DNA of 64,000 nt from Opitutia bacterium (GCA_016190985.1 JACPPI010000018.1:114900-178899), one strand, 5' to 3'; counted from the stretch's first letter, positions 8,418 through 17,086 are shown. The notes: generated by a model not told the origin, from the sequence alone. A program made the numbers and translations.

Positions 8418-9904
8418 ACGCCGGCACTTTGATCGCCGCCTATCGCGCCGCGGGGCAGGGCCAGGTGTTTGCCTTCTGGGATTCGCTCAACCCCGCCGAG
8501 CGGGCGGAGCTGGCCGCGCAAGCCGCCGAGATTGACCTGGCCGAGATCGCGCACCTGAGCCGCACGCTGGTGCTGAAGTCTGCCGGCGCGACCGGCGTGA
8601 GCCTCGACGGCCTGAGCCCGGCGCCGTGCGAGCACCTGCCGGAAAACGGCGGCGAGGCGGCAAGATGGGCGGCAGCCAAAGCCACCGGCGAGGCGGCCTT
8701 GCGTGCCGGACGGGTCGCGGCCTTCACCGTGGCGGGCGGGCAGGGAACGCGCCTCGGCTACGACGGACCGAAGGGCACCTTCGCCGTCACGCCGCTGAAA
8801 AAGAAATCACTTTTCCAGGTGTTCGCGGAAAAAATCCGGTCGGCAGGCCTGCGCCATGGGAAGCCGCTGCACTGGTTCATCATGACCAGCCACGCGAACC
8901 ACGAACGGACGGAGCAGTTCTTCGCGGAGCACAGGTTCTTCGGTTTGGACAAGGCCCGGGTGCATTTCTTCCGGCAAGGCCGCATGCCGGCGGTGGATTT
9001 CGCGGGGAGAATCCTGCTCGAGACCAAATCGTCGCTCGCGCTGAGCCCCGACGGCCACGGCGGCTCGCTCCGCGCGCTGCACCGCAGCGGGGCGCTCGAC
9101 CTCATGCAGTCGGAGGGCGTCGACACCATCAGTTACTTCCAGGTCGACAATCCGCTGGTGCGCTGCGTGGACGCGGCGTTCATCGGGTTTCACCTCCAGG
9201 CGCGCGCCGGGATGTCGAGCAAGATGGTGCCCAAGGCCTATCCAGAGGAGCGGGTCGGGTTGTTCTGCCGGCAAAACGGCAAGGTGGTTGTCGTGGAATA
9301 CAGCGACATGCCGCTGGTCATGCAGCGCGAGACCAACCCGGATGGCACGCTCCGTTACGGCGCCGGCAGCATCGCCATCCACGTCATCGACCGGGAGTTC
9401 GCGCGGCGCATGGCCGCGCCAGCCGTCGCCAAGGCTATGGCTGGTTCGTCCAGTCCCGCAAAAAGCGGGACAGGCGAAGCGGTCTTCGGGATTCCGGCAC
9501 TGCCTTTCCATCGCGCCGACAAGAAAATCGCGACGATCGATTGTGCGGGCCGACCCGTGAAGCCCGAGAACGCCAACGGCGTGAAGTTCGAGATGTTCGT
9601 GTTCGACGCGCTGCCTTTCGCCGACAACTCCGTCGTCATCGAGACGGCGCGCGCCGACGACTTCAGCCCGGTCAAGAACGCCGAGGGCGTGGACTCGCCG
9701 TCGACCGCCCGCGACGACCAGTTGCGGCAGGCCGCGCGCTGGCTGAGGGCGGCGGGGGCTGCGGTCGAGGCCGACGCCACCGGGCGGCCCAAATGCGGCC
9801 TCGAAATCTCGCCGCTCTTCGGCTACGACGCCGGCTCCTTCGCCGAGCGGTGGCACTCCTTGCCGATCAAGCCGGTCGTGGCCGAGGGGCTGTATTTGGA
9901 ATAG
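8414..9904 (+). CDS. UTP-sugar-1-phosphate uridylyltransferase (UDPGP/UAP family)
   Basis: This 496-residue enzyme carries the nucleotide-binding motif VAGGQGTRLGYDGPKGTF, then SYFQVDNPLVRC and the sugar-binding region LPFHRADKKI. It most resembles eukaryotic-type UDP-N-acetylglucosamine pyrophosphorylases, which make UDP-sugars from UTP for cell wall or glycan synthesis. The precise sugar is uncertain. The GTG start is fixed by its overlap with the FtsB-like gene. Just before LPFHRADKKI there is an extra stretch of about 20 residues (AMAGSSSPAKSGTGEAV) encoded by a palindromic insertion (9424-9480). This stretch is likely a surface loop acquired from a repeat. Confidence 0.88.
   Translation: MNAGTLIAAYRAAGQGQVFAFWDSLNPAERAELAAQAAEIDLAEIAHLSRTLVLKSAGATGVSLDGLSPAPCEHLPENGGEAARWAAAKATGEAALRAGRVAAFTVAGGQGTRLGYDGPKGTFAVTPLKKKSLFQVFAEKIRSAGLRHGKPLHWFIMTSHANHERTEQFFAEHRFFGLDKARVHFFRQGRMPAVDFAGRILLETKSSLALSPDGHGGSLRALHRSGALDLMQSEGVDTISYFQVDNPLVRCVDAAFIGFHLQARAGMSSKMVPKAYPEERVGLFCRQNGKVVVVEYSDMPLVMQRETNPDGTLRYGAGSIAIHVIDREFARRMAAPAVAKAMAGSSSPAKSGTGEAVFGIPALPFHRADKKIATIDCAGRPVKPENANGVKFEMFVFDALPFADNSVVIETARADDFSPVKNAEGVDSPSTARDDQLRQAARWLRAAGAAVEADATGRPKCGLEISPLFGYDAGSFAERWHSLPIKPVVAEGLYLE
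9424..9480. repeat. Palindromic element inserted in the UDP-sugar pyrophosphorylase gene
   Basis: It reads CGTCGCCAAGGCTATGGCTG and then a TCCCGC-AAAAA-GCGGGA hairpin with GACAGGCGAAGC. The first part matches the TTCGCCAAGGCTACGGGGAC stretch within the intergenic element at 61642-61744, and TTCGCCAAGGCTCCGG in the mutL linker (about 34853). It adds about 20 codons in frame. Confidence 0.6.
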
Positions 9905-9917
9905 AACAAAACTTTTT

Positions 9918-10030
9918 TAACCACGGATTGCACGATGATCACGGATAAATACCCGGGCCAGTTGGTTTGCCTCCATCCGTGTCATCCGGGGTCAAACAGC
10001 CTTGAGCCTTCTCTGCGCACTCTGCGTTCT
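9918..10030. repeat. Dispersed AACCACGGAT...ATCCGTGTCATCCG spacer element
   Basis: The spacer starts TTTTTAACCACGGATTGCAC and contains CATCCGTGTCATCCGGGG, giving imperfect inverted ends. It finishes with CTCTGCGCACTCTGCGTTCT. Spacers of this kind are familiar from Verrucomicrobiota genomes. It separates two sugar-phosphate genes and has no coding potential. Confidence 0.5.
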
Positions 10031-10032
10031 CT

Positions 10033-12006
10033 GTGTCGCCCCCTAACTTGAATTCCACCGACAAAATCTCCGCGGCCGTCAGGGACGGCAAACTGATGGC
10101 GAGCGCCGCCGACAACCTGAACGCCTGGCTGCAGGGCGGGCTGCCGGAGTGGGCCACGCAAAGCCTGGCCGAGCTGATCGAGCGCGGCGAGTGGGCCGAA
10201 CTGAACGACCGGTTCTACCGCTACCTCGAATTCGGCACGGGCGGCATGCGCGGCCGCACGATCGGTCAGGTCGCGGCCCAGGCCGAGACCGGCACGCTTT
10301 CGTCCACCGGCAGTCCCGAGCATGCGGCCGTGGGCAGCAATTTGCTCAACGAGTTCACCCTGGCGCGCGCCGTGATCGGCCTGCACCGCTACATCGCGAA
10401 ATATCTTTCGGCACAGAAAATCACGGCGCAGCCCAAGATCGTCATCGCGCACGACGTGCGGCACTTCTCGCGGCATTTCTGCGAACTGGCGGCCTCCACC
10501 TGGACGCGGCTGGGCGGCGAGGCCGTGATCTTCGACGGGCCGCGCTCGACCCCGCAGCTGAGTTTTTCCGTGCGCTACCTGAAGGCGCATGCGGGTGTGG
10601 TAATAACGGCGAGCCACAATCCGCCGCACGACAACGGCTTCAAGGCCTACTTCACCGACGGCGCGCAGGTCACGCCGCCGCACGACAAGGGCATCATCGC
10701 CGAGGTGGACGCGGTGCCGCTGTCCGCCGTGCACGAATTTCTCACGAAGGATCTGACGAAGGTCGTCACGCTCGGCCGGAAGGCCGACGACGATTACCTG
10801 AGCGCGGCGGCGCAGGCGGCGTTGGACCCGGCGGTTCTGAAAAAAACGGAGCTGCGGGTGGTCTTCACCAACATCCACGGGGTGGGCGCCATCTCGTCGA
10901 TCCCGCTGCTGCATCACGCCGGCGCCAAGATCACGGAGGTGCCCGAGCAACTCGCGTTTGACGCCCGGTTCCCGACGGTGAAGTCACCCAACCCCGAGAA
11001 CACCGAGGCGCTGACCTTGGCGCTCGCGCTGGCCGAGAAGGGCGGGCACGACCTCGTGATGGCCACCGATCCGGACAGCGACCGCATGGGCGCGGCGGTG
11101 CGGAACCGCGCCGGCAAACTCGAGCTGCTCACGGGCAACCAGGTCGGCGCGCTGCTGGCCGATTATCGCATCACCAAATACAAGGAGCTGGGCTGGATCC
11201 CCAAGGCCGGCTCACAGAGCGCGTGCATCGTGAAGACCTTTGTCACCACGCCGCTGCAGGACGCCATCGGCCGCGGCCACGGCGTGAAGGTCATCAACAC
11301 CCTGACCGGTTTCAAATGGATCGCGGGCAAGATGCGCGGCTACGAGGAGAAGCTCGTCCAGGCGATGGGCCCGGGCTTCGACTACGACGCCACGCCCTTC
11401 CGCGCGCGCGCGGCGCTGCTGCTAAAGCACAGCACGTTCTATCTCTTCGGCACGGAGGAGAGCTACGGCTATCTGCCCAACGACCTCCTGCGCGACAAGG
11501 ACGGCAACGCGGCGTGCCTGATGTTCGCCGAGGTGGCGGCGTGGGCGAAGTCGCGCGGCCTGACCGTGCCCGAATATCTCGACGAGATTTACCTGAAATA
11601 CGGCTTCTTCCTCGAGGGCGTGATCAACATCTACCACGAGGGCGCGAGCGGCGCGGCGAAGATCAAGCGCATCCTCGACACCTACCGGTCCGCGCCGCCG
11701 ACGGCGTTTGGCGAGACGAACGTGACGCGCTTCCAGGATTTTGGCCGCGAGAAATTCTTCGACGCCGACAACGAGCTGATCCCGGCGCAGGACCTTTACC
11801 TGGTGACGCTCGCCAACGGCTATTCGTTCGCCGCGCGCGGCAGCGGCACCGAGCCGAAGATGAAGTTCTACCTCTTCGCGCAGGAGCCGGTGAAGTCTGC
11901 CGCCGATCTGCCCGCCGCCAAGGCAAAGGCGAAGGCGACGCTCGACACCCTCAAGGCTTTGATCGACGCAGACGCACGCCAACGCGCGGACCCGCCTACG
12001 CCCTGA
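10033..12006 (+). CDS. Phosphosugar mutase (phosphoglucomutase/phosphomannomutase family)
   Basis: This enzyme of about 657 residues belongs to the alpha-D-phosphohexomutase superfamily. The catalytic phosphoserine loop is TASHNPPHDNGFKAYF, the Mg-binding loop is ATDPDSDRMG, the sugar-binding loop is GTEESYGYL and the phosphate-binding loop is ARGSGTEPKMKFY. It interconverts hexose 1- and 6-phosphates. Together with the upstream pyrophosphorylase and the glycogen phosphorylase at 35802, it would link glycogen and nucleotide-sugar metabolism. The length is greater than that of standard PgcA proteins. The GTG at 10033 is used; the TTG at 10048 is possible. Confidence 0.9.
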   Translation: MSPPNLNSTDKISAAVRDGKLMASAADNLNAWLQGGLPEWATQSLAELIERGEWAELNDRFYRYLEFGTGGMRGRTIGQVAAQAETGTLSSTGSPEHAAVGSNLLNEFTLARAVIGLHRYIAKYLSAQKITAQPKIVIAHDVRHFSRHFCELAASTWTRLGGEAVIFDGPRSTPQLSFSVRYLKAHAGVVITASHNPPHDNGFKAYFTDGAQVTPPHDKGIIAEVDAVPLSAVHEFLTKDLTKVVTLGRKADDDYLSAAAQAALDPAVLKKTELRVVFTNIHGVGAISSIPLLHHAGAKITEVPEQLAFDARFPTVKSPNPENTEALTLALALAEKGGHDLVMATDPDSDRMGAAVRNRAGKLELLTGNQVGALLADYRITKYKELGWIPKAGSQSACIVKTFVTTPLQDAIGRGHGVKVINTLTGFKWIAGKMRGYEEKLVQAMGPGFDYDATPFRARAALLLKHSTFYLFGTEESYGYLPNDLLRDKDGNAACLMFAEVAAWAKSRGLTVPEYLDEIYLKYGFFLEGVINIYHEGASGAAKIKRILDTYRSAPPTAFGETNVTRFQDFGREKFFDADNELIPAQDLYLVTLANGYSFAARGSGTEPKMKFYLFAQEPVKSAADLPAAKAKAKATLDTLKALIDADARQRADPPTP

Positions 12007-12138
12007 CGAGCTACGGCGAGGCGAGAGCCTGAGATAGAGGACGGAGGTATTGTTCACTGTTCATCGGTCAATGTTCAGTAGTCATTTTCCGAAGCAATGA
12101 ACGCTGACAGGTGAACGATGAACTATGATAAATTGGCG

Positions 12139-12280
12139 AAGGCCGCACGGCCTTATACCAATTGCCCCTTGCTTCTGGACTGTAGGGTCGGCGCTTGCGC
12201 CGCACCTTTTCCCGTAAGGCATGCCGCAAGCGGCAGCCCTGCAAAGCCTGAAAACCAGACGATAATTGGCATTGCACTTG
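12139..12280. repeat. REP doublet and palindromes in the 12007-12386 noncoding gap
   Basis: This is the only gene-free gap over 300 bases. It holds an AAGGCCGCACGGCCTT palindrome (12139-12154) and two REP-like units facing each other. The first unit is at 12182-12206 (GTAGGGTCGGCGCTTGCGCC) and the second at 12218-12242, whose reverse complement is GCAGGGCTGCCGCTTGCGGC plus ATGCC. The stems GGCGC/GCGCC and GCCGC/GCGGC differ by paired changes. CCAATT (about 12158) and AATTGG (about 12274) frame the doublet. The rest of the gap shows nothing recognisable. Confidence 0.6.
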
Positions 12281-12386
12281 AATCGACACTGCTTAAAAAG
12301 CTGCTGAACCGCCAAGGGCGGGCCGGTCATAGTGATTGGCTGCCGCCCAACCCACAAATAACCACCCTCAAACAGAGGCACAAGCC

Positions 12387-12758
12387 ATGCGCAAATTCAG
12401 ATACGTTCTCATTGGAATGGCATTCATGTCGGCGGCACTCGTCCGGGCCCAAGACGCGGCGAAAGTGGACGCCAAGCACTACAAGGTTGAGTTCGAAAAT
12501 GACCAGGTGCGGGTATTGCGCATCACCTACGCGCCCGGCGCCAAGTCGGTCATGCACTCGCATCCCGACGCGGTCGCGATATTTCTGACGGACCAAAATG
12601 GGAAATTCACCTTTCCGGATGGCAAGGTGGAAGCCGTTTTCGCCAAAGCGGGAGAAGTCAAATGGACTCCCGCCATGTCTCACTTGCCGGAAAGCACCGA
12701 CAATAAACCGTTCAGTCTCATCCTCGTCGAGTTAAAGGGCAAAGGCGCTCAGAAGTAA
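12387..12758 (+). CDS. Secreted small cupin-fold protein
   Basis: This 123-residue protein has a signal peptide (MRKFRYVLIGMAFMSAALVRA, cleavage probably after VRA). A single cupin-like barrel follows, with ITYAPGAKSVMHSHPDAVAI as the first cupin motif (two His) and KAGEVKWTPAMSHLPESTDN in the second half. Similar small periplasmic cupins are of unknown function; the His cluster suggests metal binding. The ATG at 12387 directly precedes the signal peptide. It stands alone, downstream of the REP doublet. Confidence 0.7.
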   Translation: MRKFRYVLIGMAFMSAALVRAQDAAKVDAKHYKVEFENDQVRVLRITYAPGAKSVMHSHPDAVAIFLTDQNGKFTFPDGKVEAVFAKAGEVKWTPAMSHLPESTDNKPFSLILVELKGKGAQK

Positions 12759-12868
12759 TCGCGGCGCGTCGGGCGCCCGAGACCAATCAATCTGGATGAT
12801 ACGCTGCCGTGCTTTCTCCGGCGCGGCGGCGTCACGGTGCCACGTGGCGTGATTCACGAGGGAGTTTA

Positions 12869-14269
12869 TCACACCAGCAGCAGGGCGGGTTTCTCGAGGA
12901 GATCCTTCAGGGCGCCGAGCCATTGGGCGCCGACGGCTCCGTCGAACACGCGGTGGTCGCAGCTCAGTGTGACGGTCATCATCTGGCCCGGCACGATCGC
13001 GCCGTTCTTCACCACAGGCTTGGCGACCGTGGCGCCGACGGCGAGGATGGCGGAGTTGGGCGGGTTGATGATGGCGGTGAACTTGGGGATGCCCATCATG
13101 CCGAGGTTGGAGACGCAGAAGGTGCCGCCGGTGTAGTCGTTCGGCGCGAGTTTCTTGTCCTTGGCTTTTTTCCCCAGTGCCTTGGCCTCGGCGCTGATCT
13201 GAAAAACGCTCTTCAGGTGGCAGTCGCGGACGACCGGGGTGATGAGGCCGTCCTCGAGGGCAACGGCGAAGGCGACATGCGCCGCGCCGTGGTAGCGGAT
13301 GGCCGTGCCCTCCCAGGAGCTGTTGACGGCGGGCACGCGGCGCAGCGCCTCGGCGGCGGCCTTGAGCACGAAATCGTTGACGGAGAGTTTCACGCCTTCC
13401 TTCTCCAGGCCGGTGTTGAGTTGCGCGCGGATGGCGAGCAGCGGCTCGGTGTCGATCTCGATGTCGAGATAGATGTAGGGGATGGTCGTGGTGGACTCGA
13501 CCATGCGCTTGGCGATGACGCCGCGCATCGTGGAGACGGGGACCGTGCGGTCGGCCTGGATGGGGCCGGTCTTTGCGGGTGTGCCCCCCGCAAAGGTTGA
13601 GGGTTGAGAGCTGAGAGTTGAGGAACCAGAAGCAGGCTTCAGGAGCGCGGGGTTGGCTGCCGCCGCCAGGACGTCGGCCTTGACGATGCGGCCGTGCGGG
13701 CCGGAGCCGGTGAGGCGGGAGGCGTCGATCTTCTGGTCGGCGGCGATTTTGCGGGCGAGAGGAGAGATCTTGATGCGCCCTGCGGGCCCATCGGAGGACA
13801 GAGGACTGAGGACAGAGGACGGAGCAGAAGCAACTGCTGCGGGTGTTGAAGCAACTGGCGTCACCGGAGGCGGCGTAGGTGTCGACGCCACAGGCATCGG
13901 TTTGGCTTCCGTCTTCTGTTCTCTGGCCTCTGTCTTCTGGGTTGCTTGCACCGTTGCGGGCTGCTGCCCGCCCGGTGTTTGTCCGGCGGTCTGCTGCGCA
14001 ACCGCCGGCAAAGGAGCCGTCACGGTTTCGCCGGGCTTGCCGATGGCGCAGAGCGGGGCGCCGATGGCGACCTGCGAGCCGGGCTGGGCAAAGATCCTGA
14101 TGAGCGTGCCGGTGAAGAAGGACTCGAGCTCCATCGTGGCCTTGTCGGTCTCGACCTCGGCGAGCATGTCGCCGGCCTTGATGGCGTCGCCTTCCGCGCG
14201 GAGCCATTTGACCAGCGTGCCCACCGTCATGGTGTCGCTGAGCTTGGGCATTTCGATGATGTCGGCCAT
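12869..14269 (-). CDS. aceF: Pyruvate dehydrogenase E2, dihydrolipoamide acetyltransferase
   Basis: This 466-residue protein has the usual E2 order. The lipoyl domain has the motif EVETDKATMELESF with lipoyl Lys43. A long Ala/Pro/Thr/Gln linker follows, then the E3/E1-binding domain (SPLARKIAADQKIDASRLTG, about residues 170-205). The catalytic domain ends with SCDHRVFDGAVGAQWL. It transfers acetyl from lipoate to CoA. It is the last gene of the pdhA-pdhB-aceF cluster; no lipoamide dehydrogenase gene is in the window. The linker DNA contains a palindromic element (13951-14013) and AGTTGAG/AGGACAG tracts, so parts of the linker (QTPGGQQPATV, STLSSQPSTF) derive from repeats. Confidence 0.95.
   Translation of the reverse strand: MADIIEMPKLSDTMTVGTLVKWLRAEGDAIKAGDMLAEVETDKATMELESFFTGTLIRIFAQPGSQVAIGAPLCAIGKPGETVTAPLPAVAQQTAGQTPGGQQPATVQATQKTEAREQKTEAKPMPVASTPTPPPVTPVASTPAAVASAPSSVLSPLSSDGPAGRIKISPLARKIAADQKIDASRLTGSGPHGRIVKADVLAAAANPALLKPASGSSTLSSQPSTFAGGTPAKTGPIQADRTVPVSTMRGVIAKRMVESTTTIPYIYLDIEIDTEPLLAIRAQLNTGLEKEGVKLSVNDFVLKAAAEALRRVPAVNSSWEGTAIRYHGAAHVAFAVALEDGLITPVVRDCHLKSVFQISAEAKALGKKAKDKKLAPNDYTGGTFCVSNLGMMGIPKFTAIINPPNSAILAVGATVAKPVVKNGAIVPGQMMTVTLSCDHRVFDGAVGAQWLGALKDLLEKPALLLV
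13595..13626. repeat. AGTTGAG tract inside the aceF linker
   Basis: The stretch GGTTGAGGGTTGAGAGCTGA continues into GAGTTGAGG. It is the same type of tract seen at 15358-15395, 24198-24278, 6595-6625 and 1626-1650. A related AGAGGACTGAGGACAGAGGA tract lies at about 13796-13822 in the same gene. Both are translated as Ser/Leu/Pro-rich linker. Confidence 0.55.
13951..14013. repeat. Palindromic element of the TTTGTCCGG/GGCAAA family, inside the aceF linker
   Basis: It reads GTTGCGGGCTGCTGCCCGCC (stem GCGGGC-TGCT-GCCCGC), then TTTGTCCGGCGGTC and CAACCGCCGGCAAAGG as a second long stem. It is the cleanest copy in the window. It is read in frame as part of the Gln/Pro/Ala linker of the E2 protein, in a different frame from the copy in the GspB gene. 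Confidence 0.75.
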
Positions 14270-14374
14270 GGGAGGAGGGGGAAAGGGGAGTTAGGGAATG
14301 AGGGAGTGAGTGGTGATCGTTCTCTTTCTCGTAATCTTAATCTTTCTCTCGGTGTTTAGGGCGAACGAGAACGA

Positions 14375-15352
14375 TCATTTCAACGTCTCCAGCGCGGCCT
14401 GGCAGATGCGGTCGACCGAGGGGAGCTGGAGTTTTTCGAGCGGCATGGAGTAGATCGCGGGGGAGTCGATCGAGGTGAGGCGCTTCACCGGGGCGTCGAG
14501 GTGGTCGAAGGCCTTGTCCGAAATGATGGCGGCGACCATGGCGCCGACGGAGCAGAAGGGCTTGGATTCCTCGACGTAGAGCGCGCGGTTGGTCTTTCGC
14601 ACGGAGGCGAGGATGGTTTCCTCGTCGAGCGGGCGGATGGAGCGCAGGTCGACGACCTCGGCGCTGATGTTGTGCTTTTCCTTGAGCAGGTCGGCGGACT
14701 TGAGCGCCAGCTGGATGGCGCGGCCGTGGCCGATGATGGAGAGATCGGCGCCCTCGCGCATGACCTTGGCCGAGCCGAGCGGCACGAGGTATTCGCCGTC
14801 GGGCACCTCGCCGGATTCGCCGTAGAGCAGGGTGTTTTCCATGAACAGCACGGGGTCGTTGTCCCGGATGGCGGACTTCATCAGGCCCTTGGCGTCGTAG
14901 GCGGTGGAGGGGACGACGACCTTGATGCCGGGGTGGTAGGCCGCGATGGATTCGGGGGTGTGCGAGTGCGTGGCCCCGACGTTGGTGCCGCCGTTGGCCG
15001 GGCCGCGGATGACGATGGGGCAGTTGACGAGGCCGCCCGACATATAGCGGAGATTGGCGGCGTTGTTGAAAATCTGGTCGAAGGCGACGGAGTAAAAGCT
15101 GAAGAACATCAGCTCCATGACCGGGCGCACGCCGAGCATGGCGGCGCCGACGCCCATGCCGATGAAAGCGGCCTCGCTGATCGGGGTGTCGACGATGCGC
15201 TTCGGGCCATATTTGGCCAGCATGCCCTCGGAGACCTTGTAAGCGCCGTTGAACTGGGCGACTTCCTCGCCCATGAGGACGACATTCGGATCGCGCTCGA
15301 TCTCCTCGGACATGGCGGCCCGGAGGGCTTCGCGGTAGGTGATGACGGGCAT
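14375..15352 (-). CDS. pdhB: Pyruvate dehydrogenase E1 component, beta subunit
   Basis: This 325-residue protein begins MPVITYREALRAAMSEEIER and contains VVLMGEEVAQFNGAYKVSEG, DTPISEAAFIGMGVGAAMLG and GANGGTNVGATHSH-like segments typical of transketolase-family E1 beta chains. With the alpha subunit it forms the thiamine-diphosphate E1 that decarboxylates pyruvate. It lies between the alpha-subunit and E2 genes on the same strand. The 48-bp spacer to the alpha gene is a TTGAGAGTTGAGGGATGAGA tract. The catalytic role is well supported by the full-length match and the gene order. Confidence 0.95.
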   Translation of the reverse strand: MPVITYREALRAAMSEEIERDPNVVLMGEEVAQFNGAYKVSEGMLAKYGPKRIVDTPISEAAFIGMGVGAAMLGVRPVMELMFFSFYSVAFDQIFNNAANLRYMSGGLVNCPIVIRGPANGGTNVGATHSHTPESIAAYHPGIKVVVPSTAYDAKGLMKSAIRDNDPVLFMENTLLYGESGEVPDGEYLVPLGSAKVMREGADLSIIGHGRAIQLALKSADLLKEKHNISAEVVDLRSIRPLDEETILASVRKTNRALYVEESKPFCSVGAMVAAIISDKAFDHLDAPVKRLTSIDSPAIYSMPLEKLQLPSVDRICQAALETLK

Positions 15353-15400
15353 TGGACTGAAAGTTGAGAGTTGAGGGATGAGAGTTGAGAGACCCCGGGC

Positions 15401-16492
15401 TCAGCTGAAGAAAAGCGCGCCCTGCGATTTGCGGTCGGCCGGATTGTCGGCCTCCCAATAGACGTCCTTCTGGATGTCATCCGCGGTGGGGAAGGGGCTC
15501 GCCTCGGCGAACTGGGCGGAAGTCTCGGCCTCGGCCCGGGCGGATTCCTCGATCTTGGCGATGATCTCCTGGGTGAGGACCTTTTCCGCGAGCAGCTGGT
15601 TCTGGCAGAACATGAGCGGATCCTTGGTGGCCTTGTAGTCCTCGATCTCCTTCTTGTCGCGGTAGGTGGTGTCGGGATCGGCGACGGAGTGGCCGCGGTA
15701 GCGGTAGGTGCGGATTTCGAGGACGCTGGGCAGCGATTGCTCGTGCGCAAGTTTGAGCGCGGCGGCGACGCGGTCACGGACCTCGAGGACGTCGTGGCCG
15801 TTTTCGATGATGTCCCAGTTCATGCCGTAGCCCTCGGCGCGCTCGGCGAGGCTCGGGCCGGCGGAGGAGCGGTCCTGGCTCGTGCCCATCGAGTAGCCGT
15901 TGTTCTCGATGACAAAGAGGACGGGCAGCGACCACAGCGCCGCGAGGTTGTAGGATTCGTGCACGGCGCCCTGGTTGACCGCGCCGTCGCCCATGAAGGC
16001 GAGGGCCGCGCCCTTGCGGCCCTTGTATTTCAGCGCATAGGCGAGACCGACGCCGAGCGGGATCTGGCCGCCGACGATGCCGTGGCCGCCCCAGAAGTTC
16101 CGCGTGGGATCGAAGTAGTGCATCGAGCCGCCCTTGCCCTTGGAGCAGCCGGTGTATTTGCCGTAGTTCTCCGCCATCATCTCGTTCATGCCCATGCCGA
16201 CGGCGAGGGCGTGGCCGTGGTCGCGATAGGCCGTGATGATGTGGTCGTGCTGGCCCATGACCGAGACGCAGCCGACGGCGATGGACTCCTGGCCGATGTA
16301 GAGGTGCAGGAAGCCCCCGATCTTGCCCTGCTGGTAGCTCCGCAGGCAGCGCTCCTCAAAACGCCGGATGCGCACCATGTCGCGGTAGAGGGCGATCAGC
16401 TCGTCGTGGCCGAGCCGGGCGTTGATGGGAGCCTGGCGCGCATTGTAGCCAGCGACTTGGGTCTTCTTGGCAGGCGTGGTCTTTTTGGTCAC
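15401..16492 (-). CDS. pdhA: Pyruvate dehydrogenase E1 component, alpha subunit
   Basis: This is a thiamine-diphosphate-dependent E1 alpha subunit of about 363 residues. The ThDP/Mg motif is present as GDGAVNQGAVHESYNLAALW followed by VLFVIENNGYSMGT, and the phosphorylation-loop-like segment is YRYRGHSVADPDTTYR. It decarboxylates pyruvate and hands the acetyl group to E2 lipoate. The GTG at 16492 starts a short Lys/Thr-rich leader (VTKKTTPAKK); a TTG at 16549 would add 19 residues. Genes for the beta subunit and E2 follow. A NUDIX gene lies 84 bp upstream on the same strand and may share the transcript. Confidence 0.95.
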   Translation of the reverse strand: MTKKTTPAKKTQVAGYNARQAPINARLGHDELIALYRDMVRIRRFEERCLRSYQQGKIGGFLHLYIGQESIAVGCVSVMGQHDHIITAYRDHGHALAVGMGMNEMMAENYGKYTGCSKGKGGSMHYFDPTRNFWGGHGIVGGQIPLGVGLAYALKYKGRKGAALAFMGDGAVNQGAVHESYNLAALWSLPVLFVIENNGYSMGTSQDRSSAGPSLAERAEGYGMNWDIIENGHDVLEVRDRVAAALKLAHEQSLPSVLEIRTYRYRGHSVADPDTTYRDKKEIEDYKATKDPLMFCQNQLLAEKVLTQEIIAKIEESARAEAETSAQFAEASPFPTADDIQKDVYWEADNPADRKSQGALFFS

Positions 16493-16576
16493 GGGAAGTG
16501 GTTCGAGTTTGAAGCAACAGGCGGGCTCAAGGTTTTGTCCTTTCGGCAAAACCCGGCGAACACAAGCGAAACCTGC

Positions 16577-17086
16577 CTAGCGCTTCTGCGCGCCGGTGAT
16601 CTGCTCGACGGTGATCCTGATCGGCGAGCGGGCGCAATCCGCCTTCAGGGCCACGAAGCCGTCGCGGTATTGGTCGTAGATGGGCCAGAGCGCGGCTTGG
16701 TCGGTTTCCGGAATGGGCAGGTATTTGATTTTCTCGCGCGCCACAAACGCGAACCGGCCCTCCTTGATGTCGGGCGGCAGCGCGGCGATCGGTTTCTTGC
16801 ACCGGAAAAGAAACATCAGCCAGTGCGTCTCGCCCTGGTAGGCCTTCTCGGCGATCATGGCGAAGAGGTGCAGGTCCGCCGGCGCGACGCGCAGGCCGGT
16901 TTCCTCCGCGGTCTCGCGCACGGCGCAGTCGAAGGGCGATTCGCCGGTCGCCATCTCGAGCTTGCCGCCGATGGGCGTCCACACGCCGAGGTTGGGCGGC
17001 TGGGCGCGGAGCAGGAGCAGAAGCTCGCCGGCGGTGTTTTCGATGAAGACCAGGACGCTGATCTTGTAGGGCAGGACGGTGGCCAT
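16577..17086 (-). CDS. NUDIX hydrolase
   Basis: This 169-residue protein has a Nudix box GESPFDCAVRETAEETGL preceded by GGKLEMAT. The catalytic REXXEE core is intact (RETAEE), but the loop between the first Gly and Glu is about two residues longer than the consensus. Such enzymes cleave nucleoside diphosphates linked to other groups, for example oxidised dNTPs; the substrate here is unknown. The ATG at 17086 gives MATVLPYKISVLVFIEN, a normal Nudix first strand, so the longer upstream frame is rejected. It precedes the pyruvate dehydrogenase genes on the same strand. Confidence 0.85.
   Translation of the reverse strand: MATVLPYKISVLVFIENTAGELLLLLRAQPPNLGVWTPIGGKLEMATGESPFDCAVRETAEETGLRVAPADLHLFAMIAEKAYQGETHWLMFLFRCKKPIAALPPDIKEGRFAFVAREKIKYLPIPETDQAALWPIYDQYRDGFVALKADCARSPIRITVEQITGAQKR

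Noticed and set aside
12139..12280. CRISPR array
   Set aside because: Only two repeat units are present, they face each other, and there are no regular spacers or cas genes.
12118..12588. Open frame across the REP doublet and the start of the cupin gene
   Set aside because: It overlaps the cupin gene out of frame, is built from palindromic repeat DNA and matches no protein pattern.
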